The notes: generated by a model from the letters alone, not told the origin. A stretch of 64,000 nucleotides of DNA from Apium graveolens (GCF_009905375.1 NC_133648.1:313289666-313353665); one strand, 5' to 3'. Counted from the stretch's first letter, positions 22,539 through 34,586 are shown. Numbers and translations: made by a program.

Positions 22539-25500
22539 TTACTGATAATACTTGCAAAGGTGTTCCGCGTTCCAGGCTCTTGGGATCAACTTGTCTTGCA
22601 TATCATTGAGGTGGTAGGTTCCCTCCCAGAGCACCGATTTTATCTTGTAAGGGCCTTCCCAATTTGCTCCCAAGACTCCGTGACTCACCACCTTGGTATT
22701 TGGCATGATCCGGCGCAGAACTAAATCTCCCACCTTGAAAGTTCGGGCTCGAACCTTACTGTTGTAATGCCTAGCTGTCCTCTGCTAATATGCCGCAATC
22801 CTGATCTAAGCCTCTTCTCGAGTTTCTTCGATCATATCCAAATAGAGCCGATGATTGACCTCGTTTGCCTCTGAGTCATAGTTGTCCCTTCGAAAAGATC
22901 CTGCTCCCACTTCAACGGGCACCATAGCTTCACACCCATACACCAGAGAGAAAGGGGTCTCTCCAGTTGTGGTTCGGGGTGTAGTGTTGTAAGACCATAG
23001 GACCTGGGCGAGTTCTTCTGGCCATGCTCCTTTCTTCTCTTCAAGCTTTGCCTTTAAGGTAAGCTTAATGATTTTATTAACAGCCTCTGTCTGCCCGTTA
23101 CTCTGGGGGTGGCAGACTGCGCTAAAGCTCTTCTGAATCCCCAGCTGCTCACAAAACTCTCGCATCTCCTTGCTATCAAATTGTTTCCTATTGTCAGATA
23201 TCAGCTTGTAAGGGATGCCATAGCGACATACAATAGCCCTGTATACAAATTTCCTGAGCTTTCTCGCTGTGATAGTGGCTAGGGGCTCGACCTCTGCCCA
23301 CTTAGTGAAATAGTCTACCGCAACTACCGCATACTTGACGTCTCCCCTGGCCTTCGGGAGTTCCCCAATCAGATCAATTCCCCACATGGAGAAGGGCCAG
23401 GGGCTCATGAGGGATGTGAGAGAGGCCACGGGGTTGTTGTAATAATTGGCATATCGCTGACACTTATCACAAGTTCGGGAGAATTCAAAGGCGTCTTTTT
23501 TCAGCGTTGGCCAGTAGTAGCCTTGACGGAGGATTTTCTGAGCTAGAGAGCTACCCCCCGAGTGATTGCCACAAATACCCTCGTGTACCTCCCTTAGGAT
23601 GTAGTTGCATTCCTCCCCATGTATACATTTGAGAAGAGGAACACTGAACCCTCTTCTGTATAGAATCTCGTCGTATATCACATAGCGGGCTGCTTTGTAT
23701 TTTATTCTCCTTGCCTCATTCTTTTCATCCGGAAGTGAACCTTCTCTTATGTATGCTAGAATAGATGTCATCCACGTGGGGCCAAGCTCATTACTGAGGC
23801 TGCCCACCTCGTGCTCGGGCACACTGGGTTGCCTCTGTATATCAAGGGGCACGGTCCCTAGCAAAGTGCTCTCGCGGCGTGAGCCGAGCTTAGCTAGCTC
23901 GTCCGCGCCTTCATTCTGCCCACGCGGGATTAGTTCCAGCCTCACCTCGTTGAATCTTGCGATTATCCTCTGTGCGCACTTCAGGTAAAGCTCTGTTCTC
24001 GGCCCCTTAGCTTGATACCCCCCATTTATCTGATAGACCACAATCATGGAGTCACTAAACACATTCAAATTCTCGACCTTCATTTCCAAAGCTAGCTTGA
24101 GACCGTTGATCAGGGCCTCATACTCAGCATCATTGTTGGTTGCATGAAAGGCCAGATGGGTCGCACGTCTGATCTTGTGAGCCTCTGGGCTGATTAGCTC
24201 GATTCCAGCTCCTGCTCCATCACCGTTAGAGGCACCATCCACATATAGGCTCCACCATGGGGCACTATTTTGTCTCTCCAGTCCAACTTCTTCTGTGCTA
24301 GGTAGAACAACAAGGGCTCTCGGCTCCAATTCTTGATGTGGGGGAAATTCTAGCATAAAATCGGCCAGGGCTTGGCCTTTGATCGCAGTCCTTGGCTTAT
24401 AATCCACCTCGAATTGGCCGAGCTCAACCGTCCACTTCAACATTCGACCAGAAGACTCTGGTCTATGCATCACTTGTCTGAGGGGGTAGGAGGTTCGCAC
24501 TTCTATCTTATGTGCCTGAAAATAGGGCCTGAGTTTTCGGGAGGCCAGAATCAGAGCATACGCTAGCTTTTCGAGGCTTGTGTATCGAGTCTCGGCATCG
24601 GCTAGCCTTTTACTCACATAATATACCGGGAGCTGGACACCATCCTCCTCTCGGACTAACACTGCACTTATTGCAAAGTCGGAGACGGCCAAGTATAGGA
24701 TCAAAGTTTCTCCTGCCTTTGGGTTGGACAACATTGGAGGGCTACTGAGATGCTTCTTTATGTTCTGAAAGGCTTCCTCACATTCTTCGGTCCACTTAAA
24801 GTTCCTCCCCACTCCTTTGATTGCTTTGAAGAACTCTTGGCATTTATCGGAGGATTTTGAGACGAAGCGGTTTAAGGCAGCCACTCGTCCCGTTAAGCTT
24901 TGAACATCCTTCACCCGTCGAGGGGATCTCATCTCGAGTAGGGCTTGTATCTTGGCTGGGTTGGCCTCAATGCCTCTATGGTTGACAATAAATCCCAAAA
25001 ACTTCCCCGATTCAACCCCAAACACACATTTCTGGGGGTTGAGCTTCATTCTGTACTCCCTTAGGATCTGGAACATTTCTGCCAGGTGGCGGACATGATC
25101 CCTCGCTTCTTTCGATTTCACCAGCATGTCGTCTACATAGGCCTCCATAGTCTTCCCCGATTGATGTTTGAACATCTTATTCACCAGCCTCTGATAGGTT
25201 GCCCCCGCATTAAGGAGCCCGAAGGGCATCCCGATGTAACAGTAAAGGCCCCGATCAGTAATAAAGGAGGTGTGCTCCTGATCTGGCCCATACATGGGGA
25301 TTTGGTTATATCCCGAATAAGCATCCATAAAACTAAGTAGCGCGTGTCCAGCCGTGGAATCAACCAGCTGGTCGATGCGGGGTAGTGGAAAGCTGTCCTT
25401 CGGGCAAGCTTTGTTCAGGTCGGTGAAGTCTACACATGTCCTCCACTTGCCATTGGGCTTCTTGACAAGCACGGGGTTGGCCAGCCACACGGGGTAAAAG

Positions 25501-28500
25501 GCTTCTCTCACAAGTCCTGCCTCCATTAATCTATCCACTTCTTCTCTGAGGGCCTCTGCCCTCTCTCCACTAATCGGCCGTTTCTTTTGCCTAACCCCCT
25601 TCTTTTTCGGGTCCAAGTTGAGCCGGTGGCACATGACATTTGGGTCAATCCCTATCATATCGGAGTGTGACCATGCAAAGACATCCAAATTCTCCTTTAG
25701 GAAGCGGGCTAGATCCTCTCTCAAGTCAGGACTTAGGTTAGAGCCTATTCTGAGTACCTTGGAGGGATCATTTGGGTCTACCAAGATCGGGATTGTGTCC
25801 TCTGCGGCCCCGGCCCTCTCGACCATTGGGGGCATTCTCGGGTCCAAATCTGCTCGAGCCTCGCTAGTTTTTTCTATTTCCGTGATTGCCAAACCTTCCG
25901 CATCCTTGAGCTCGGTCTGGTGAGCTTGGGTCAGGTTTATCAAGCGTTCAGAGGTTGCAGTTACAGTTCGAGTGATTCCGTAGGGTGGGTCCATAGTGAT
26001 TGTTGTTTCTTTGTGTGCCCACTTCCCTTTCCTAAGTCTTGTAATGATTTGTTCTGGGCTCTTTTCTTCATCACTTGCTTCCTTTACAATCCCCTCTTGT
26101 ATCAACATGATGGGCTGAGATGCTTCCATTAGTAAGGCCCCTGGGCGTGGTTCCACATGAATTCCCATGTGCTCGAAGTAGTTCTCGGGCAACTTCTCAA
26201 TTGAAATCAAATTACAAGTCTCGTGGCCCTCAGGACGTATTCTTTTCCTGCCCTCTGCCTCTTCCATGGGGACGTCGCCCTCACCTGCTTCAGCTATCTC
26301 CCTTGAGGCGTTTCTTGACTCGGCCACTTTGAGTGCCTGGTTGTAGCAGACCCTGGATTCGTATTGACAGCTCTTCAAGATGCCTACCCCCGTGGGGGTT
26401 GGGAATTTTATCGTCATATGATGGATCGAGGTCACCATCCTCATCGCCCTCATAAGGGGTCTGCCCATTATAACATTGTAGGCACAAGGCTGGTCTACAA
26501 CTGTAAACATAGCGATCTGGGTGGCCACATGGGGCTCCTCTCCTATGGTCACCGGGAGCCGAATTGTCCCTTTCACTCCGATCGAGTCTCCCGTGAACCC
26601 GTACAGGTGCCCACCTGTTGAGGTTAATTCTCTATCCAATAATCCCAGTTTTTTGTAGGCATCATAAGTCAAAACATCAGCCGAGCTCCCGGTGTCCACC
26701 ATTGCTCGGTGAACATTCACCGTCCCAATCTTCATTTTTATGACTAGGGCATCGGTATGAGGGTAATGCACCCATTTTGCATCGTTCTCTTTAAACACGA
26801 TATCATCGACCTCCCTTTCAAAGAGCTCCGGGGGCCTTTGGCTTAGATGATTGACGTTGGTGAGCGGCTTGTCCTTTGCTTCCCGGGCATATCTGTCCAT
26901 CGCCTTCCGGCTGTCTCCACCAATGTGAGACCCGCCTAGAATAATATGAATACTACCAGCCCGAGGGACCCTTTCTTTATCTTCTGGGGGTGGAGGAGGG
27001 ACGGTATGATAATCCGTCTTGTGTCTTCGAACCTCCTTGACAACCCACTCCGTAAGCTTCCCTTGTCTAATCAAAGTCTCGATCTCATCCTTTAGTTGTC
27101 TACAATCAGCTGTATCGTGTCCGGTGGCCTCATGGTATGCACAATACTTCGAAGTGTCTCTTTTATTGTAGTCTGTGAGAGGAGTTGCCTTCCTGAATAC
27201 CCCCTTCCCCACATATGTAGCATATATGTGGTCGATAGAGGCTACCAGAGGGGTGTGTGTCTGCCATTTGCTTGTATAAGGCCTTCCCGAATCTTTAGTG
27301 GTCTCTTTGCCACGGGCAGACTTTTTCGGGCTCGAACTACGCCGATACGTTTTCCTCCTTTCGTCTGGGCTTGAGGATCGGTCCCTCTTGTCTCGATAGC
27401 TTTCGCTGATTTTCAGCTCTCTCATCGATTTCTCTACCCTCTTGAAGGGTTCGGCTTGCTCATAGAACTCGGCCAAGGTCCTCGGCTCACTCGCTTGGAG
27501 GCTTTTCCAAAATTTCGATCCTTCTTTCAGCCCTGCTATCAAGAAATTTTTGATAGTCTCCTCACTGGCTCCTCTCACCTTGGGGACCTCGGCGTTGAAC
27601 CGACGAAAGTATTCTGCCAAGGGCTCCCCCTCCCTTTGCTTGATGTTGGCTAGCGTGGCCACAAGAGGCGAATAGTGGAGGGTCGACTGAAATTGTCTGA
27701 CGAACAAGTCCTCCAATTGCCTCCACGTTCTTATGCTAGCCGGTCCCAACTTGGAGAACCATTGTTGGGCACTACCTCTGAGTGATGCCGCGAAGAGTCT
27801 GCAACGGGTCATCTCCGGCACCTGATAGACTTCCATCTCAGTGTTAAATTGAATAAGGTACTCCGCCAGGTCGGCTTCGCCGTTGAATAGAAGGTCGGGG
27901 TTGTGCCTAAACACCCGAGGTAGGGGGGATGATCGGATAGCAGCCGTAAATGGAGAGGGGGCAGCCGAGGCAGGGGGCCCTCTCTTCTCTTGCTCCATCT
28001 CATCTAAGATCCTTCTCAGGTCCCTTACTCTAACAACTTCTCCTTCTCTGTCACCACCCGCATTACTCGAATGGTGTGAGCCCTGAGGTCGTTCGCGGCG
28101 TCCCCCTCTTCCAGCTCGGTCCTGTGACTCCTCTTCACGATTGTCTCTGCGTCTATGTCGCTCCTCCCTCCTGGGTGAGGTGTGTTGACGTCTTTCCGGA
28201 GGGGTAGTTGCCCGCTCCCTTTTCGAGCCTCTTTTATCCACGGGCTCTTTCTCTTCTCTCTCCTTCTTACAATTCTCCAATTTGAGCCTGAGGTCATGCT
28301 CGCTTAGTTTTCTACCCACTCGGTCTAGCACGCTAGTTGACCTTGCCTCAGATGAAGCTGGCTTCGGCCCCGATCTCGTAGAGATCTGGCTGCCCCGCTC
28401 ATCATGGCCTCGGGGTATATCTTCCTTTTCGCGTGATGTTTCTTTCTTCTGTTTGGTCTCGGTTGCCACGTCATCAAAATCGTGGATCAGCTTCTTCTGA

Positions 28501-28772
28501 GGGCCTTTGCCCTTCCAGCTACGCTGTGAGACCTTGAGGCGACGCGCCTTACGCTTGGCGTTCCGGACCGAGCTTCTTTCTACCTTTGACATTCGGGCGT
28601 TGATCTGATTCATCTGATCGGCCAGCCCTTCGAGGTACGTCATCACAGCCTGCCCGTCCACGGTTGCAATTGGTGGAGGTGGCGCCTAATTCTCTGGGGG
28701 CGTGTGTTCGAAAGTAGGGTCCTTCTTTCCTCCGCTCCCTGGTGTCGTCGCTTGCTTGCTTTCTTTGGTCAT
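22539..28772 (-). pseudogene. Tat gag-pol polyprotein, near-intact frame with three TAG codons
   Basis: A single frame runs from ATG 28772-28770 to TAA at 22539, 2,078 codons with no indel. It is closed by TAG only at 28686-28688, 22806-22808 and 22785-22787; the uninterrupted part (28661-22809) is 1,951 codons. Numbering from ATG 28772: gag core about 289-400 (FNGEADLAEYLIQF, QWFSKLGP), a CAYHEATGHDTADC knuckle-like motif near 540, aspartic protease VDTGSSADVL near 690, reverse transcriptase FMDAYSGYNQI and YVDDMLVKS near 1211, and RNase H about 1357-1457. A second archaeal-type RNase H follows at about 1507-1620 (YVDGASNG, NNDAEYEALI, FSDS), then integrase zinc finger HEGICGNHSGG...CDKCQRY near 1730 and an integrase core with D, D and E (GIDLIGELP, ISDNRKQF, NGQTEAVNKI). 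The C-terminal part after the amber codons (FKVGDLVLRR...NWEGPYKI) is conserved. All catalytic residues are present. Probably inactive unless the ambers are suppressed. Confidence 0.9.
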
Positions 28773-28792
28773 CTTTCTCCCTAAGATGAACT

Positions 28793-28810
28793 CCCCTCCT
28801 TCTAGCGCCA
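28793..28810 (-). other. Primer binding site of the young Tat element
   Basis: Two bases after the 5' LTR, the - strand reads TGGCGCTAGAAGGAGGGG. It starts TGG, as needed to pair with a tRNA CCA end, and has the TGGCGC form shared with the second Tat element at 61254. I cannot name the tRNA with confidence. Confidence 0.8.
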
Positions 28811-29003
28811 AATGTTATAGGGAGAATTTCGTATAACAATGTTGTGGAGGTTAATGGGCGGAACAAAGATCAAGGACGGTGTTTGAGGGCGGAGGAAGGT
28901 TGTTTGGTGGTGGCTGAGCTTGTATGTGGACTCCTTAAGAAAGAATAGGGTTTGTTATTCTCTGTCAAGTGTCGACTCATGTCTCATACAAGTGCCTACG
29001 TAC

Positions 29004-29015
29004 CCTATTTATAGG
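29004..29015 (-). promoter_or_regulatory. TATA box in the 5' LTR
   Basis: CCTATAAATAGG-like sequence on the - strand, about 190 bases before the end of the LTR, giving a typical R-U5 length. The same box is at 17491-17502 in the 3' LTR. Confidence 0.6.
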
Positions 29016-29519
29016 GATCAAGCCTCACGTAGTTCTTGGGGAACAAGTCACGTAGGCTAGGGTTAGGACTCTTCAGCCCGTGCAGCCCAAGCCCACGATA
29101 AAGTCAGGCCTTCAGCCAATTAGTCACGTAAATCTCGATCGGCTCCACACGCTTCCTACAATCTCGCGGCATCTCCGCAATCCTTCCCGTGATTGTAGGA
29201 ACAACCCGTGTCGACCCCGAAATCTACGAGCAACTCAGTCATCTATGAGTCACTTTCCATGTTGCACACAAAGTCTTTCGATGCGGCCCGGCCTGGTCAC
29301 CTCGGCCCGCACCGCCTTCAAACAATAAATATAATATTACCTCTGTTTCTATAAGATGTGGGCTCATGAGCTCAGCCCGTGTGTGGGCAGCTAAGCCCAC
29401 CTCGCATGAAGGCACCTGAGCCCACCTCGCGTGGGCACAACCGAGCTCAGCTCGCATATGAGAGCCCAAATGACAAATGTGAGCTCACCTTACATGTGTG
29501 AGCCCAGCTCGCATGTCCT

Positions 29520-29681
29520 CACTTGAGCCCAGCTCGCGTGTTTGAGCCCAGCTCTCATGTCATCACTTGAGCCCAGCTCGCATGTTTGAGCCCAGCTCTC
29601 ATGTCATGAGCCCAGCTCGCATGTGAACCCAGCTCGCATGTTACGAGCCCAGCCCGCATGTGAACCCAGCTCGCATGTTAC
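29520..29681 (+). repeat. Tandem minisatellite inside the LTR (copy in 5' LTR)
   Basis: Same two 44-bp and two 37-bp units as 18007-18168. The unit number has not changed since insertion. Confidence 0.9.
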
Positions 29682-29813
29682 GAGCCCAGCCCGCATATGC
29701 TGGCCCAAGTCATATAAATCCATGGTTCTAGCCCACACACGAGAGTCCAGCTATTTAGTACACCCACAGGGACCTGTTTAGGGCCCATGGCCGAAAGCGG
29801 GCATAACAGCTTT

Positions 29814-30723
29814 TATTCTTCTAAACTTTCTTTTTAAGTCAAACAAAGTAAATTTTGCACAAAGAGTTTTATAAATCAATACATCTAAATACAAAATTGT
29901 AAAAAATGGGATTTATTATTAAAGAAGAGTTTATACAAATCGATAAGTTACAGCAATGGTGAGCCGCCTCCTTCAATCTTTTAATATATATTGTATGTGT
30001 GAGTTTTGTTTATGGATTAAACTCTTGATTCTATGTCTATTTTTTATTGTATGAGTGATTGAAGTTGTGAATTTATTAATGTTTGTATTTTGTGATTTGT
30101 GTTTCTCTTGTAAGTACATGCCTGATTTTATGGTTGACTTTAAGCTATTTTTGTTTGGTACATTAAGATTATATGTTTTAAGGGTTATTATTATATTTAT
30201 TTATTAATATGATCATAAGCACGCAAATGTGGGTCAATTAATTGATGGATGTCGGGAGTTAGACGCTAAAAACTGAGATCATCTTTACGAATTTCAAATA
30301 TAATTCAAGCTTTTAATATTTACGCAAATAATTAATAGTTGATTAACTAAATAAAATATATGTAATTTTAGATTTAAGGCTTTCGTTCAAGGATCCCCGA
30401 TTTTTTTGCTTTAATTGAGTTTATAACTACTAGGTTTGTACTTTTTTGCATCTTTTCGTAATTTTTCTTGAATTCAAATTATATCCTGTATTTTTTTATA
30501 CTTTATATATATCGTTTGAGCAAATTGAGATTTGAATTATCAGCAATTATGAAATTTTAATAACAGCGTTTTTGTAATTTGCCGTTGTTGATTGTAGTGG
30601 TCACTGTGATGTCATGTTAGGATGTTTTAAAGGTTTATATACGTAATTATTAATTGTAGTCTTTTGTTTTCGAGAAGTGTCTGGTTATTTGAATTTTGTA
30701 ATCTGGCTGTAGAACGGTTTTGA
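29814..30723. other. Flank upstream of the KH fragment, probably its 5' leader and intron
   Basis: No coding exon is visible. GCAATG|GTGAGCC near 29955 and a long T-rich stretch up to about 30720 look like a leader exon with a 5'-UTR intron for the KH fragment; this is inference. The first bases repeat the host sequence left of the retrotransposon. Confidence 0.35.
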
Positions 30724-30951
30724 ATGGTTGGGCAGAGGAATAGCCACAAAAAACGTTCTTATTCTCGTTCAGATTATTCTAATGAAGGAAAGAATAAAAG
30801 GAGGAGTTCTAGTCCGAAAAGGGAATGGTTTGTTATTGGGGCAGAAGATACGGTTTATCGGTATTTATGCCCGGGAAGATATATCGGAAGTATTATAGAG
30901 AGGGGAGGAGAAATTAGTAAGAAAATAAAAGTTGACGGTAGAAAAAGTTGA
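30724..30951 (+). pseudogene. Truncated first exon of a KH-domain RNA-binding protein gene
   Basis: The 75-codon frame starts MVGQRNSHKKRSYSRSDY, has a basic/Ser-rich stretch, then DTVYRYLCPGRYIGSIIERGG, the start of a first KH domain as in the plant RCF3/HEN4-type poly-KH proteins. It stops at TGA just after the GXXG loop, and no further KH sequence follows in the next kilobase. The loop reads ERGG instead of GRGG, so the first glycine is lost. Known relatives carry several KH domains in 400-700 aa. I read it as a gene fragment cut off by later rearrangement; a tiny expressed protein is possible but unlikely. Confidence 0.65.
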
Positions 30952-31459
30952 TAATTCTTCTTTAAAATTATTATTATCAACACAAAATTGGTAATTAAAA
31001 CCAATTTTTTGATTTATTATATTTAAAAACACATTTTTAGGGCCGCTGCGAAGCGCGGTTTAATAATCTGGTTTTTTATAAAACGATCTTCAAAAATTGA
31101 TGTCCATTATAAATATGCTATGTAAATTGGTAAGTGGCATCGTAAATTTAGCATTAATCATCATTAAAATGTAAGTTTTTAATTTGTGACCGATACGTAG
31201 TAACGTAAAATTGCATCAATAATATTTTCTTCGTGAACTTTACCTTTCACATAAATTGTATTAGAGGTTAAGCACAACTCGATATTTGGTTCGATTATAA
31301 AAATATGAAATCGAATATCTGATTTTCAAGATCACTAATATTTTAGGTATAATCAGATATTCGGCGGATATTCGAATATCGAAATATTAAAAAATCTGTT
31401 TAAATTTGATCAAAAAAAGATTGTGTGGATCCAAATTTACCAATCGAAAACTTTATAGA
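30952..31459. other. Gene-free AT-rich interval between the KH fragment and the copia element
   Basis: Contains a GC-rich hairpin GGCCGCTGCGAAGCGCGG at 31042-31059 in otherwise AT-rich DNA, and TATTCG/CGAATA palindromic strings near 31360-31385. Nothing coding is seen. Confidence 0.4.
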
Positions 31460-31619
31460 GAGAAATGTTTGAGTAAAAATGTAAACTATGATTTACAATT
31501 GAATGATACAAGCAGTATTTATACAGACATCTTAGATGAAATAAAAGTCTAAATTACTCATCTGATCTATCTCACTAACTACTCTATGAGCTAATTTGAC
31601 TAAGCTAGTTATAGAGTAT

Positions 31620-33167
31620 TTACAAGTTAACCACTATCTTGAATAAACTTAATACCCCCTTCAAATTGGCAGGGGAAAGATCGTTTACGACTCCCAATTT
31701 GGACATTAAAGATCGAAGTCGTTGAGCACTAAGAGGTTTGGTTAAGAGATCAGTTGGCTGCTGAAATGTTAATAGATATGTGGGTAGTATGAAACCTTCT
31801 TTCACCTTGTCACGAATGAGATGCACGTCCAATTCAATGTGTTTAGTTCATTCATGAGGAACAGGGTTTTCAGCTACATAAATAGCACAATTACTATCAC
31901 TATAGAGTACTATAGGATGAGGAATCTTGAAATGCAGCTCAGTAAGCAGATTGTAAATCCAGATTACTTTACATAAGGCATTTTCCATGCTTCGATATTC
32001 TGCTTCAGCAGAAGAGCGAGCTATAATTTTTTATTTCTTGCATTTCCAGGAGAGAAGAGAGTCTCCTAACATCACACAATAACCTGAGATTGATCTGCGA
32101 GTCATAGGACATGCAGCCCAGTCTGCATTAGTAAATACCTTGAGTTTGAGAGGACTGGATGCAGACAAAAATAAACTTTGACCTGGTGCATTTTTAAAAT
32201 ATCGAACTAGATTCATTGTTGTTAATTGATGAACATCAGTTGGTATGGCCAAGAATTGACTAAGAATATGAACTGGATAACTAATATCAGGTCGAGTGAT
32301 TGTTAAGTAGATTAACTGACCAACTAAATGTCTATAACACATAGCCGCATGAGAATGAAGAGCTACATCGGTGTCATTAGTTAAATAAAGTTGGGACTTT
32401 ATGGTGATAGTACTAGGTTTTGCATTTTGAAGACCCGTATTATTCAAGAGATTCAAAGCATATTTTCGCTGATGAAGACATATGCCTCTTGAATTTCTGG
32501 AAACCTCAAGGCCAAGAAAATATTTCAGAATGCCTAAGTCCTTCATCTTAAACTTACTGGCAATAAAGTCTTTGACAATGGTAATCTGGCTTGGGGAGGA
32601 ACCAGTTAAGATTATATCATCTACATAAACTAATAACATGATAAAAATTTTAGAGGTATGTAGATAAAACAAAGAATTATTACATTTTGAATGAGTAAAG
32701 ACATAGTTGAGAACGACAGCAGCAAACTTATCAAACCACTCCCTTGGAGCTTGTCTAAGACCATAGAGGAATTTAATAAGTTTACAAATAGGAGTAGTCC
32801 CTTGAAATGAGAAAGGTATAGGTATACCAGGAGGTATTGTCATATATACTTCTTCATGCAATTCCTCGTTCAAGAAAGCATTATTTATATCTGGTTGATT
32901 CAAGTCCCATTTCTGAATAGTAGCAAGAGACAAGATAAGTCTGACAGAGGCCATCTTTATAACTGGTGCAAAGGTCTGAAAATAATCCAAACCATGAGTT
33001 TGAGTAAAACCCTTGGCAACAAATCTTGCTTTATATATGTCCAAGGTTCCATCAACTTTATATTTAAGTTTGTATAACCATTTACATCCAACAGCTTGTT
33101 TATCAGAAGGTAGAGAGGTTATAATCCAAGTATTATTTACTTCTAGAGCATTGATTTCATCTTGCAT
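31620..33167 (-). pseudogene. Copia reverse transcriptase and RNase H (broken)
   Basis: The frame from 33167 reads MQDEINALEVNNTWIITSLP, GCKWLYKLKYKVDGTLDIYK, the catalytic YVDDIILTG and the RNase H start NADWAACPMTRRS, closing at 32031. RNase H then resumes with stops through about 31860 (SSAEAEYRS) and ends in the 31832-31620 frame with TDLLTKPL. Copia RT copies element RNA; this copy is split by at least two stops and cannot make a full enzyme. Confidence 0.88.
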
Positions 33168-33210
33168 TGCTTTACACCAATTAGGATCCTAAATAGATTG
33201 GTGAAAATAT

Positions 33211-34570
33211 TTAGGTTCCACAAGAGTGACAGTGGTAGATGCTACAATATTGGGGAAGACAAGTATAATCAGAAAACTTGTGAGGAACTGTTCTAGTTCT
33301 GATAGGTCTGGATGGAAGTTGCTTGTTAGTATTCTGATTATTGTCTATAGTTGTGGAGTTGTGGGATTTTGCAGTATCAGGATGAATATTATCATATGTA
33401 GAATATTCAATGATATGAGTAATAATGATATCTACAGAAGTGGCAGACATAGTAGGAGTGGAAGTATTATCTAGAGGAGTAGAGGAAGAATTCTTCTTAT
33501 TTACATGGATAAGATTATCTGTAAATAAAAGTTCTCGTGGAAACATCAAATGAGAGGCAGTTGATGGTTGATTAGCGAATGGAAATGTGGATTCATAGAA
33601 ACATACATCTCTAGAAGTAAAATATTGGCCAATTTGGAGATTAGGTAATATATAACCATTCTGATGTACAACATATCCTACAAACACGCACGTATGAGCT
33701 CTGGAGGAAAATTTATCTTTCCTAAGTGACAATGTTGAGGCATAGCATAGGCAACCAAAGATTTTAAGATAATTATATGAAGGTGGTTTATTGAATAATA
33801 CCTCATATGGAGATTTATTTTTCAGAACACATGAGGGAGTCTTGTTGATTAGATATGTAGCAGTGAGTAAGAATTTTCCCCATAAATGAATTGGCACGTT
33901 TGATTGAAACCTTAAAGCCTTAGCAACAGATAGCAAGTGCTTATGCTTCATCTTAGCTCTACCATTCTGCTAAGGGGTTTCAACACAAGAGTGTTGATGT
34001 ATAACTCCATGAGAGTCAAACAAAGCATTAATCTCTTTGTTGAAGAATTCTGTACAATTATCAGATCTAATAACTTTCACTGTGGTATGAAACTGATTTT
34101 CAACAAATGCAAGAAATTTCTGAAATAGTGATAACACTTGAGATTTATCAGATAGTAGATATGTCTAGGTACATCTAGAGTAATCATCTATTATTGTCAA
34201 GAAGGCATTACAATTAGTATAAGTCTTGTGTCTGTAGGGACCCCACAGATCAGAGTGTAGAAGTTCAAATGGTTTATCAACATGACTAGTGCTATTAGGA
34301 AAATAAGATCTACTATATTTTACATAGTGATAAAATTATAAGGAGGAAGTTTATTTGTATTAGCATGGATTGCTATACTAGCAATGTTTTTAAGAAGATG
34401 AGTTGGAGAGTGTCCAAGTCTTGAGTGCCACAGTTGACAGTCCTCAAGCTGAGCAGTAGAACACATAGTTGATTTTTGAAGTTCTTGATTGAGAATGGCA
34501 GAGATACCAGGACTGAAAATCTATTGATTAGGTAGAATGAGTTTGTAGAGAGAACCTTGCATCCTACCAA
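33211..34570 (-). pseudogene. Copia GAG-pre-integrase and integrase (broken)
   Basis: In shifting frames the - strand shows a pre-integrase LWHSRLGHS, then HSDLWGPYR, SDNCTEFFN and NGRAKMKHKH, followed by the open stretch 33951-33211 with LWGKFLLTATYLINKTPS and the conserved IFGCLCYAS. The first two catalytic Asp are there. The third acidic residue, normally the Glu two positions before KH, is Lys, and a TAG lies four codons earlier. Integrase would be inactive. Confidence 0.82.
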
Positions 34571-34586
34571 TCTCCATCACCTTCTT

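Larger units (their letters stand above)
28813..29808 (-). repeat. 5' LTR of the young Tat element
   Basis: Same length as the left LTR at a constant offset of 11,513 bases. About eight substitutions separate the two (for example GCATATG versus GCCTACG near 17482/28995). A TATA box CCTATAAATAGG on the - strand overlaps 29004-29015, so transcription would start near 28980 and run leftward. Confidence 0.97.
17295..29813 (-). mobile_element. Complete young Tat-lineage Ty3/gypsy LTR retrotransposon with an antisense gene
   Basis: Two 996-bp LTRs (17300-18295 and 28813-29808) bound a 10.5-kb interior and are flanked by identical GCTTT duplications (17295-17299, 29809-29813). Gag-pol reads on the - strand, so the right LTR is the 5' LTR. 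A primer binding site, a polypurine tract and an RT-RH-second RH-integrase order are present. The second, archaeal-type RNase H and an extra gene between pol and the 3' LTR mark the Tat lineage. The LTRs differ at about 8 of 996 positions, nearly all transitions, so the insertion is recent. Composition is richer in GC than the host flanks. Confidence 0.95.

Noticed and set aside
28659..28661. GTG as the start of Tat gag-pol
   Set aside because: An ATG in the same frame lies at 28770-28772, separated only by one TAG, and the stretch between is protein-like. The real start is probably that ATG, with the TAG a later mutation.
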